DNA of 64,000 bases. Source: Phycomyces blakesleeanus NRRL 1555(-) (taxonomy: Eukaryota; Mucoromycota; Mucoromycetes; Mucorales; Phycomycetaceae). The position numbers and the translations under genes are program-made. How positions within the stretch are numbered: position 1 is the first letter of the stretch; every line of letters starts with the position of its first letter. Below, one piece after another: positions 46,613-57,610 of the stretch. Location of the stretch: the NCBI RefSeq assembly GCF_001638985.1, contig NW_017265135.1:3619545-3683544 (forward strand), written 5' to 3'. The notes under the pieces are model-generated. The model was not told where the DNA came from, made no database searches, and was given only the letters and a program-made list of their open reading frames with translations.

Positions 46613-49220
46613 TTTCTTTTTGATATTCTTTTCTATTTTATTACTCTTTTAATTATACTTTATTACTTATATTTTATTAGCTAGATCTTTTCTTATTTAT
46701 TTACTCATTTACTTTTATATTTTATTAGCTAGAAAATCTTTTTTAAATCTTTATAAATCTTATCAATTTGTTTCTTTGCATCAACATAAGCTATCTATCA
46801 CTTGTGGGTTAAATGACTCTCCGCTCTGTTTTTTTCTAGAGATCATTCATGGGAAGTACTTTACCCTTCGAGTTACACTTATAACCAGCGAATTAAAAAT
46901 CATAAATATCGGATGGTGTTACACAGATGGAGCCAAACTATCTTCGAATATGTTATATTATGCATTTGTATCTATTTATTTTATCAATTCAAGTCTTGGC
47001 TCTCTATAACTTTGGATCCAAATAGTATATAGATATATGTATATGTTCTAAAATTTTTAGTTGAATTGAAAGGGTCGATCATGAGAAAACTAATGTACTA
47101 TCTCAAAAATTTGCTTTTTTCAATTAAATAAAATATTGTATTTGCTTGTAGAATCACTTTTTTCTTATTTGTTCTCTATGAAACTTTTACTGGATTCATA
47201 TGCTATCTGAATATATGTAATTAAAAACTTTTTTTGGTCTTATATGAATACTTTTCATTTTTTGTATTTTTGATAAAATATCTCATGTACATGTTGCAAG
47301 GAAATGATAGAAAGAGTTTTTACAGAAGAAATAAAAATAAAAAATAAAAAATAAAAACAAGAATTTTGTAAAAATATATTAGCTTTACTGCTAAGAAAAC
47401 TTTTTTAGGCATAAAAGGCTTCATTACCTTTATATCTATTATGAAAGTTTTTGAAAAAAATGCAAATTGTTGTATCTAACATAATCGTAGATTTAAACTA
47501 AAAGTACAGACACTCAATAAATACGTACATTGAGTTACCCACAACTAGTAACAATACTAAAAGTTATATCTTCCCTTATACAAGGAAATTACATAAAGAA
47601 CATACTAAGACAAATACTAAGACTCTAGTCAATAACACTAAAAACATAAGAACTAAATCATAGAAGATAATGGTAGAGAAACAGACATTACATGATATCA
47701 TCATATCATCTCCAAGCTAAATACAATGTCTATATAAACGCACAATACAAATAGCAATAGAAGAGCATCTCCTTTCTGATTCTTTCACTTCTTCTAATAA
47801 AACAAAGTCTCAATTGTGGTATTTCAGGTACAAAACAATAGAAAAATAAAATATTTGATAATAGAGACGTATAGAAATACTTTGAGACTGTATATCAGTT
47901 TTCTTTATTCATAAATAAAAAGTGTCCCTTTTTATAAGAAAACACAATCTGCTCTTGTCATTACGTCTTAGTTTCTTAAGGCTTTCTTCCTTTACTATAT
48001 TTGGTTATTAGAGTGTATTTACTGCTTAACTAGTGTCAGTGTTACAATTATGACATCAAGTCATAAATTGTACTTCTTTAGCTCTTAGCTATTCTTTTCT
48101 CTTTTACACTAGAGCTTTAGGACTTCCTACTAAATTAGCTCCATATCGATCTGACACAGTTTACTCAGCAGTATGATATAATTATCTTAACAATCTTTAA
48201 GATATTATCTACAGTACTAATTGTAATAATTATTGGGCTGATTACTTAATCGTTTCTATATATTTTATACTGACAAGATGATAGCTACTATGCTATCCCA
48301 ATATGAATATGTTCTTATATGTGATAAATCCAACATCCGAGTGTCTGGATCACTACATCACTGTACTCTCGTCTGCACTTGTTTTATTTTATATCTTATT
48401 TTTACTTCATACATAACACAAATTATATGGATTATAATCTTTTCCACTTAAATCACATAAAATGAAAATATATGATTTATGTCTCAAGTTAAATCGTGAA
48501 AAAATGACTCATCAGCAACAGCAGGTATATGATTTGTTGATAGAAACCAAATAGATCTTTTGTTTTTACAGAAATAGGTGTGGTCACAATTTTTATTTAT
48601 TTATTTTATATTGTGCGTTTATTGCATAAGAACTACAATAAAAAAGACATTGCATTGAATATAAACTCTTTAAAATGTAAAGTAAAATTCTAGAAATCTC
48701 TATAATTATACTTATAGAAGCTTTACTTTCAATAAGTAAAATATTGCATCAATAGTTTTCTTGAATGCAATTATTCTATTGCCATATTTAGGACATAACG
48801 TTATGTCTCTCAAGCACAATATTTCTTACACAGCCACGTTTGGGACACGACATTTTGCCTCTTGAGCATGACGTTTCTTACACAGCCACGTTTGGGACAC
48901 AACGTTTTGCCTCTTGGGTACAACGTTTACAAATTGTATATTTTGTATATACTGCATAAAAAAATAGAAATATTAATATGATTACTACTTAAGTACACCT
49001 AGAAATTCCGTTATATTAAATAAAGATGTACTTTATTCATGAATTAAATTATTTATATTTTGATAGATTGATTTTACTCATATAAACTACTTTTGATGGT
49101 TAGGGACCAGATAAAATTGCTGGATGCTAGACACTAAGTCACTTTTTATGAGGCTGGTAAATGGTGAAAGGCGGAGATTCAATAAACGTAGTGCTCCAGA
49201 GAAATGTCGTGCCCAAGAGG
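46613..49220. other. AT-rich region of the transposon island without recognisable genes
   Basis: Very AT-rich unique sequence, no domain-bearing frame. Contains the minisatellite at 48773-48930. Confidence 0.55.
48773..48930. repeat. 52-bp minisatellite, about three units
   Basis: CTTACACAGCCACGTTTGGG starts two units 52 bp apart (48825, 48877); a more diverged unit precedes them. The first unit differs mainly by transitions (CACGTTTGGGACAC versus CATATTTAGGACAT). Confidence 0.8.
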
Positions 49221-49250
49221 AAAAGTGTCTGCCCCAAATAATTAGCATTT

Positions 49251-49800
49251 AGAAGTATATATTTTTTTTAAAAAAGAAACAATATTTTTAAAGACCGTAC
49301 TTTTTATACCTGCTCTCTAAGAGCATCTCCAGCAGTATCTAAACCCAAATACTAAATATCCAAATTAGGAAACTGGTGTTTAGATTTTCCAAAAAAAACG
49401 TCTCCAGCAGTTTTTAAACAAAAATCTAAATACCCAAATCCGGAATTTAGATCTAAACTTTTTGAATCAAAATCTAAACTTCTGTAGGTTTTCTCAGAAT
49501 TTGTTTAGATTCTATCATTTGCTAAATTTCCATTTTTTATATTGTGACTTTGAATTTTCAATTTTAAATCTCAGACTTTAGGAAAAACCTCACCAAAATC
49601 ATCAGCTCTTTAGAATCTGTGTTAAGAAACTGCTGGAGTGACCTTGATATTCTTCATACTAAATTGCTTTATTTGTACTAGCACGGTAAATCTTAATTTG
49701 GATATTTAGTATTTGGGTTTAGATACTGCTGGAGATGCTCTAACAGGGATAATTTTTTTAATATCCAAATATAGAAGTATATTTTTACTACTATCAGAAC
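49251..49800. repeat. AT-rich dispersed repeat copy, interrupted by a MITE
   Basis: 49251-49317 closely resembles 54622-54687, and 49741-49800 resembles 60226-60285, all in direct orientation. The MITE at 49321-49740 sits between the halves, so a related copy gives an approximate empty site (TACCTGCTTTCTAGGG near 54676). Confidence 0.65.
49321..49740. mobile_element. Harbinger/Tourist-type MITE
   Basis: 420 bp with perfect 47-bp terminal inverted repeats (49321-49367 and 49694-49740) starting GAGCATCTCCAGCAG, flanked by a TAA target duplication (49318-49320 and 49741-49743). No coding capacity. TAA/TWA duplication and this terminal sequence type fit PIF/Harbinger; a Harbinger transposase fragment is at 61915-62232. 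Confidence 0.85.
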
Positions 49801-50099
49801 ATCATTTGAGAATCGCTTTTATCTTACTGTTATATATTATTTTTAGGGTCTTATTTGCTATACAAACCAGTAATTTCTACTCAAAATAATATATGGTATG
49901 CTATCTTATACCAAGTGCTTTACTTGAAGTTGAATATTACATGCTTCCTCATAGTGATAAAGTGACAAGAAAAAGTATTCCTTTAATATGCTTTCAAATA
50001 AGTTTATATCTTTGGAGTATAGTACTGACTATAACACCAACATATTATTTATTACATGACATCTATATTTGGCACATATTAATCTTCTAAAAAAGAAAT

Positions 50100-50153
50100 A
50101 TTATTGTTTTTCGATAAAGAATTCTTTATCGAAAAACAATTCCGAGAGCACCT
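50100..50153. repeat. Left 54-bp inverted repeat with a 38-bp perfect palindrome
   Basis: Inverted, diverged copy at 54557-54610, both ending with AGAGCACCT on the inner side. Bases 50103-50140 are a perfect palindrome centred on GAATTC, able to form a 19-bp stem. Confidence 0.85.
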
Positions 50154-50632
50154 TAAAACTCATTATATTTGATATGATATTAAGGAGTTATCACAGAGTT
50201 TTTAGTGGGGTTACAGACTCAGACAACGAGCCAACCAGTGACTTGTTTAAAATAAAAAATCATTAGAACACCGAATTTTATAGGTAATTTTCACCAAAAA
50301 AATATGCTGCTCATTACAAAAAAATGATCAAAACAAAATATTTCTTTACATACAAGAGATTCTTTCAAATTCTTATAAATATATATATATATGAACGTGA
50401 GTAGAAGCTTTAAAAGTATCTATATTTCTCTTATATTTATCAAAAAGCTGATATTGAATTGGATAAAGTATTATTCTTTAAGTATATGTTTAATTACATA
50501 TAGCTGTTTGATCTAATAAAGTAGAATATAGCAAGAATGGTACCAGAAAATAATGGGAAGCTATTAAATTAATAGCAGCATTAACTGAATATCATAAAAA
50601 GAAACAAGATATATTTTTTTTTATTTTTACAA

Positions 50633-52768
50633 TCATTGAAAGATTTGGCTTGAATTTTTAGACAAAAAGTCCAGAGTTCTTCGTCTTCTTCTTTGGTTTT
50701 CTTTTGCAAGTTCGACTGCTGTTTCTTCACTTACGGAATTGTCAACCATATATTCCTTAATACAATCGACAATTCTTTTACATCTATTGAAGAACTGTCG
50801 ATCATTGTTTCTCCAAGCAATGCTGTACCTCGTCTCCATCTCGTGTATGGAGACACAGTCAGAGAGTCCCACATGCCATTCTCTCCACAAGTCAGTCACC
50901 GTCTGCACACCTCTGCTCATTCTATACCAAACAGGTATGTCTGGCAGCTGGGAAATTGGTTCAGAGTTGTTGGCCGGGACTGGAAATGCTTGGACCTCTG
51001 TTGATCTAGCTCCATCTCTTTCCCCTCCATCTTCTTGAAGGGACCGAAGAGGGATTCTCCCAGATACCAAGTCGTCAATCTTCTGGTGAAGAACACCAAA
51101 CTCCCACAGAACTTCTCTGTGAAACCCGCTGTTCGCATTCTGCATGTCAGCCAACTTTCTGGCCATCAGAGGAAGTGCTCTCTGCAAAAGAATGTCAGTA
51201 GGCTCAACATCTGTCTCCACAAAAGCCTCGACTGATCTAAAACATTGACATGTAAATATATTAGAACTATTTTTTTCACTGTATTATATATTAGTTTTTT
51301 TTACCTCTTGAACTCGATATATTCGGGATCATGGAATACACCTTGCTGCCACAATGGGTGCCCTGGAGTTTTGCTCATCATTAACACAGAATCCTGTAGA
51401 AAAGTGATTCTTAATTGCTTCAGAAGCTCCAGAAACCCATGTGCAGCTGCGGTTTGCTGGCATGCTCCTGACAAAATCCTGTCGTACCAAAAGTCTACCA
51501 TTGGGAAAACCTTGCACTGGAGCGACTCAGCTGGTTTCACTTGGGCTCTTGGCAAGTAGAACTGCCTCTCAGCTGACGGAAATCCAGTCATAGTACGCAT
51601 CGCACCTCTCGGAAGATTGGTGAGGTATGCACCATTCATTGTGCTGCTATTCCAGCGACCCTGCCTTCTGATATCCGACTCGTCAGCACCACTCATGTCA
51701 GCCATTCTTGCTGATGATCCACGGGCAGCATGGGTCTTTGCTATAGAAACGATTCCACAGGCCTTGAATGCCCTGTTGATTGCTTCAAGATGAGTGTAGT
51801 AAGGCATTTCCCTGGTTGGTTCCTGCCCAGATCGTAGCAACTTATGGTTGAACCATTCCTCGGATGTTTCAAAAGATGGAAACTGCTCACCATCAATATG
51901 CCATCTCCAGAAGAAATAGCATCTGAGTGCCATGAATGGACAAATCTCAACCTTGGAATTTCTCAAGCAGGCTGCAAGCTCAATTCGTCCGAACTGGTTT
52001 GTCTTTCCCTGCTTTAAGACCAAGACAAAGGCAGGGCATTTGGAAGGTCCTTCACGATCCAACATGACTGTCTGAAGGTTGGCAAATTTGGCTTTTCTTG
52101 CAGATTTGCCACGGAGCATACAAAAATGCGACAGAAGAAAAGACACCACATTTCTCAGGTCACCTCTGCTTGATCTCAAGAAATAATAGCTAACAATGCT
52201 AGCAATCTCGTTCTCTGTGATGTATCCATCCACCAGAGTTCCAAGGCCACGGTCCTGGTTTTCAGCATGACGGGCACACTCATTGTTGAACTTCATGTTG
52301 TCCAACAGCTGGATACAAGCCTTGCAAGGGTGAGGGTGGTTGTTCACACCGACTTTAACTTGCTTCTGGTACATATCCACAATAGCAGCAAGATAGGCCA
52401 TTGCAGTTCCATACTTGATAGTTTTTCCAGTGTCTCTTCTGTAGGTTCGGTTGACAACCTAACAGAAGAAAAGATAATTAATTCAATTACTTACAAAATA
52501 TATCTCCAAACAACAGCAAAAAACTTACACAGTCTTTAAGAAACAAATGGAGCTTATCTCCATATACAGTGTAGTGATTTTCAAGGGGAATGCTCGAGAA
52601 AGCTTCATCATACCAATCTTTATACTCTTTTTGCTTAGAAGCATAGCTTCTCTTTATGTTCTCTGGTCTGTTAACTTCAGCTTCGCGAGAAGTAGACACC
52701 TGGGCCTCCATCATTCTAACATTCACATCAGAAGTTGCGGCGGAATAGCTAGGAGCGTTTGGATTCAT
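50633..52768 (-). CDS. Crypton-type tyrosine recombinase with GCR1_C DNA-binding domain, apparently intact
   Basis: Three exons: 52768-52529, 52458-51305, 51236-50633; 665 aa, phases agree, introns of 70 and 68 nt, no internal stop. The recombinase fold is in the middle. Candidate catalytic residues in order: Arg in CMLRGKSARKAKF (about 195), Lys in LKQGKTNQFGR (about 232), H-x-x-R in THAARGSSARMADMSG (about 322), GRW (about 348) and Tyr in NGAYLTNLP (about 358). The C-terminal part (about 569-640, DIPVWYRMSRGVQTVTDLW to YSIAWRNND) matches the GCR1_C DNA-binding domain. YR plus GCR1_C is the fungal Crypton arrangement; such elements move as circles by site-specific recombination. It is richer in GC than its flanks and lies between inverted repeats, which classic Cryptons lack. 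A domesticated gene is the alternative. Confidence 0.85.
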
Positions 52769-54556
52769 TTTGAGTAGATATTAAAAGATCTGGGAAGATG
52801 AAAAGGTAGCACTTTTACATGCTACTTATATTAATGTTGCCAGAAAATTCATTGTAATTTATTATGCTTAGTAATAGGTGATTAAGAGAAACTCCGATAT
52901 TAAGATATTGCTGCACTTATATATGAGAAACAAGACAAGTACTTAATAAAAGAAACCTGCTTCTTCATTAATATGTTAAAGAACATATATAAAAATATAA
53001 TGATATTTTTTAGATATGTGTAAAAAAACCGAATTTTTAATAAAGTTTTATTAGGCTGCATATAACTTATGGAAAAAAATTAATCGTGGTGACCTTCATT
53101 GAAAAGAAATAATTATTTCGGGTGGGAACCTAAGATATTGGCCGTTATTCCAGCGTCGGTCATTAAAAATGAATGTCCAGAGAAATCTTTAGAAATCCTC
53201 ACCCCTTGATAATAATTATTAACATAACACATCAAAGAGTGTAATGTAAACAAGAACATTTGTCTTTTGCATTCTTGCTAAATTTTTCCCATTTCACCTA
53301 TTTCACTCTTATATACAAGTTAGTATGTTCTTTATTACTCTCAAAAACACTCTCATAATTAGTAAAAGAAAGTTAATCTTCAAAAGTTACACTTCACCAT
53401 AAGAAAGGCAAGTAGTCAGCTATGAGAAGATTGCATGGTATAACATTAAAGCCAAAGAAAGAATATAAAAAATAAACTACCAAAAATAAGCTTGCTCTAA
53501 TACAAAAGTATCTGTACTTCTACACAACTGTTTGTCCAGAGTATCTGCTCTAAACGATTGGAATATAATTATCAAAATAGTAAACTCATGTGTTAAACTA
53601 TGTCTGTTAATTGGCTATATAATTTAAAATGTTCTCCATACCTCTGCAAACTCTTACTTATGGCGAATTTTACGTATATGTTTTCTTAAGCACATTATTG
53701 AAGTAGTAAACATATTAAGCTGTTCTTTGAATATGCTTATTTTAATAAAATAAGCTCAAATACAAGTAAATATAATATAAATCTTCTTAAATAGCAGTAA
53801 AACCTTGGAAACAAAACATAATATATAAAAAAGATATTAATATAGATATTGTATTGGCTAATTATCCATAAAAATATATGTTAATAAGATCATTATGATT
53901 GTTTTTTTGCTCTCATCACAACAATCATCTCCCTATTTTAAGTTGCTGAATAATTTAGACACAGATATAAAACTCTTGCTACTTTTGATATACAGTATTT
54001 AAATCCAGATAGCAAGCTCTCTAATACCAACATTTTATTACGTGAATTATATCTATATTTGTATTTTTGTTCTATTGCCTAATTAGTTGATTGACACTTT
54101 TTGGTCAATTGACACTTCACTTTGTGAGCACCTACCATATTCAGAATAGTGCAATTTATCAAATATAGATGATATTTACATAATTTCAAGTCTGTATTGT
54201 AATCAATACTACACTCAAGAGGTAGGATTCTTTTTGAACATATAGCATATTAAAATTAATTATCTTTCTCATTTCTTGTTAATAAAGTACAAAATATACT
54301 GCTTAAGATAATGGTTTTTGCTTACAATAACATATTGTTTGCCTACTTAAAAAAATATTAGCTTTGATATATATAAAATTCTAGAAAATGAAATATTACA
54401 AAAAAAACAAGATTATTTTTACAGGCAGTGTTGATAGGAATTATTAAAATTACTATATATGGATATTTAAAAAGATTTAACTCCTTTTCTTTAGCAGGGG
54501 TAAAATATATAGATTTTAAAGCAAAATAATCTTTTTTGAATTTTGGAAATCACTGT
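52769..54556. other. AT-rich region upstream of the Crypton-type gene
   Basis: No domain-bearing frame. Would hold the promoter of the recombinase. A copy-like stretch of the dispersed repeat (AGCAGGGGTAAAATAT) is near 54494-54510. Confidence 0.5.
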
Positions 54557-54610
54557 AGGTGCTCTTGGAATTGTTTTTCAATAAAGAAATTTTTATTAAA
54601 AAACAATAAT
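54557..54610. repeat. Right 54-bp inverted repeat of the Crypton locus
   Basis: Reverse complement resembles 50100-50153 (shared AAACAATTCC...AGAGCACCT); the palindrome here is imperfect. Confidence 0.75.
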
Positions 54611-54690
54611 GTTCCTATTTTAGAAGTATATTTTTTTTAAAAAACAAATAATATTTTTAAAGACTGCAATTTTTATACCTGCTTTCTAGG

Positions 54691-54743
54691 GAATTACTTA
54701 TTTATTCCCTTTAAGTTTTAATTTTTTGGGGGGAGGTCCACTA
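54691..54743. repeat. Left inverted repeat of the MULE pair
   Basis: 53 bp; its reverse complement (TAGTGGACCTCCCCCC ... AAGTAATTC) matches 60156-60207 at about nine bases in ten. Confidence 0.75.
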
Positions 54744-54830
54744 TTTTTTTCTTGATGAGATTGAATTAAACATGAAATATAGAGACTGTGACAGCTTTTA
54801 CTTTTGTTTTCTTTTTAGAGTTTCATATAT

Positions 54831-55144
54831 TGTTATGTTCAAGAACAAGTCCCGTTACAAACCCCATCTCTACTAGTATCTTGAGGTACTCTCTGTTTGC
54901 ATATGCTCCTGCCAGAATCATCCCTCTGCGTTCTTCTACTTCTTCTAAGCTGTTTAGCATGCGTAACTGCATGCATAAACTACCTTCTCCATTTCTTATT
55001 TATCTCTTCACTCAATCAGTATAAATACTCGTCAAATTGTTGTCAATAAAGCTCCATCTTTCTCAAGCTCAAAAACCTCTTCTAAATCATCTAGTTTTTT
55101 ACAACTAGTCTCACTTCTAAACTCAGTCCCTCAAAGTCATTACA
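54831..55144 (+). repeat. Solo LTR
   Basis: 314 bp, TGTTATG ... CATTACA, with TATA-like GTATAAATAC (about 55018) and AATAAA (55045). Flanks ATATAT on both sides could be a target duplication but are in AT-repeat sequence. Similar 3' half to the candidate LTR at 41555-41817. Confidence 0.65.
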
Positions 55145-55214
55145 ATATATATATTTTTTAGCATTTTTAATTTTTTTTCAAAATACATTTCAATAAATAA
55201 TATTGTTTTTTTTA

Positions 55215-57325
55215 TTATTTTTGTGTGTTCAAGTTTCTAAAGAGTGACAAGTTCATACTTTTGATGAGATCCAACTGCTTTTGTACTTCTTCTAATATGT
55301 TGTTTATCAAGTCTACTTTCCCAATGTCAACTTCTGACATATTCATCATTACTTCCATATCTTCTCTTTGATGATAAAGTGGCAATGCACATGTCATAAA
55401 TTGCTGACAAGAATATGACAGATTCTGGCTACTTCTCTTACTTTCATCCTCCACACCTCTTTTCTTATCTACTTCTACTGGCATCTTGAGTAATTGCAAT
55501 TGCAAGCAATATTGCTTTTGTTGCAAAAAGTATGCACAGTCAAGACTGGCAAATCTCTTCAACAAATATGCGTGCTTGCAAGGAATTTGTCATGTCAAAA
55601 ATCTTGGGCAAGAGTATGTTTGAATCAAGTTATTGATTACAAAGACACTATATCACAAATCTTCCAACATGAACGACTTGATCTTTCACTCCCCATCAGA
55701 GTCATTCATACTGTTTCTAATCTCACCAGATGGGCTGATAATCATAGTAGAGAGTATGTCCTCTTGAATCTGAGAGGCTGCATAAGAGTGTTGAGATAGC
55801 TTGTTCTCAACTGGCCTCATTCTTCTATTGTTGACGTGAATTCTTTCTACTTCTTCATCATAGAAAAATTCAAAATCATCTGTCAAAATTAAAACCAAAT
55901 GGTCTAGTCTTCTAACACGCACAAGATTTATATATATCGTCTTGAGCTGATTGTATCATGATTCAATATAATTGTTGGTCAGGTATTGTAGATGGCTGGA
56001 CTGTATGTACAGTCTTTAACATCTTTTTAACAACTCCATTTTTCCTGCCCACCTTTGTTCAAAATATTGAAGAAATTGACCTTGACTCAAAATATGCTCT
56101 GTAAAGTAGTCAATTTTCTCCAGGAACGTCTCCTCATCAGATTCAACAAGAATATCTTTCAGACCATTCTTTAATTTTTGCTTGTACTTTCCAAGCTGCT
56201 CTGATATGTATAATACATCTGATTTCACTTTGCTGTCAAGATTTTGCTGCCAGGCACGAAGAACATGAAAGTTGCAAAAGTGAATTGCAGTTTGAGGCAA
56301 CACTACTGTAATAGCATTGATCTCAGCTATGCTATAATCAATAGTGATGTTTGTAAGTGTAAATCCACTATTTGTGCAGAGATGTACCAGCCATTAATCT
56401 ATAGAGGCAGCACTATGATCATTTGTGAACATGTATGCTATCAGTATACTTTTGCCTGTTTCTGGATGGCATGTGACAATTGAGTAAAGAACTTCCATAC
56501 TTCTTGCAGAGATTCCATAAGTAGTATCAATGCAAATCGACTTGGAAATTGTCATGAGTGCAATTTGAGAGGGTGATTAGAACCCAAATGCAAAAGGCAA
56601 CAAAGAGGTATTGAAGAATGATAGCTGGGCAGTGAAGATACAGTAGTTTTGGGAGGGCAACTTTTCATTCATTCAGATTGCTAGAGATCTTTCTTCATCT
56701 GAATGAAACATGTATAACAAATTCTTCATCTATATTTTTATTTAACACATGTTTAAAGACTTTCTTAATATGTAATCACATATCTTTCTCATTCTGTTAT
56801 ACATATCCTCATAGTTAGGCTTCCTAACATCTACACCCCATTCCTCAATTCGTCTTAGAACAGAAATTCTAGTATTTCTATAATTGCTTCCTCCTTTAAG
56901 AAGATTCTCAATCATTTTGACAGCTTTAGAAGACAAAGACAAAGTTCTAAGATCTAATTTGTATGATCTGCTGACATGCAAAAAGTAACAACATCTGAGC
57001 TGACATATTGCTTAATGTGAAGAAGAGCAGAACATCCACAATGCTTCAAATCCTTTTGTGCTAAACAGTAAGTACGCTTTGTTTTGTATTTGCCTCCATG
57101 ATGACACCATGCTGTCTCTAAAAACACCAAATTGCTTGAGATATACAAATCTCTTTTCTTCGCCTACTTTGTTGAACAAAGTTCGTGAATGAAATCAAGA
57201 CATTCTTGTCATTCACTGGCTCTAACTGACACTATTGTATTTAATAGAAACATTTTTATTTCTCTGAAAGGCGAGTTGACCAATACATTCTGCACATTAA
57301 ACAAATTGTAGATAGTGTTAGACAT
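55215..57325 (-). pseudogene. Decayed MULE transposase (minus), paralogue of the next
   Basis: Read from ATG 57325: an N-terminal FAR1-like region (LETAWCHHGGKYKTK, CGCSALLHIKQYVSSDVVTF), a middle with RISVLRRIEEWGVDV, the transposase piece IHFCNFHVLRAWQQNL with FLEKIDYFTEHILSQG, LTNNYIES then stop, YNQLKTIY, and a SWIM finger CP...PCKHAYLLKRF with a stop between its halves (TGA where Trp is expected). Stops and frameshifts are throughout. Gene order and motifs parallel the plus-strand MULE that starts 0.3 kb away. Confidence 0.7.
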
Positions 57326-57610
57326 TGTAAAACTTGTGTTTATAATATAATATTTATATTCAAAATAAATGGGAGCAAGGGAAAAAATAAATAAAAAAAG
57401 TTTTAATAAAAGCCACACTTCAAAAGCACTGTTTGTAAAAGCTACAAAGCTATGTTCAATTCAATCTCATCAAGGAAGAAATTAGAAAATCCTTTATTTC
57501 CTGTACCTTTTGCACATTGAAGTCCGTCTGGACAAGATAATGTGACCGGCTTTCCTTCTTTTTTTTTGGCTCTAAGGATAATAATAATTACCCCTTTTTC
57601 TCTATTTTAA

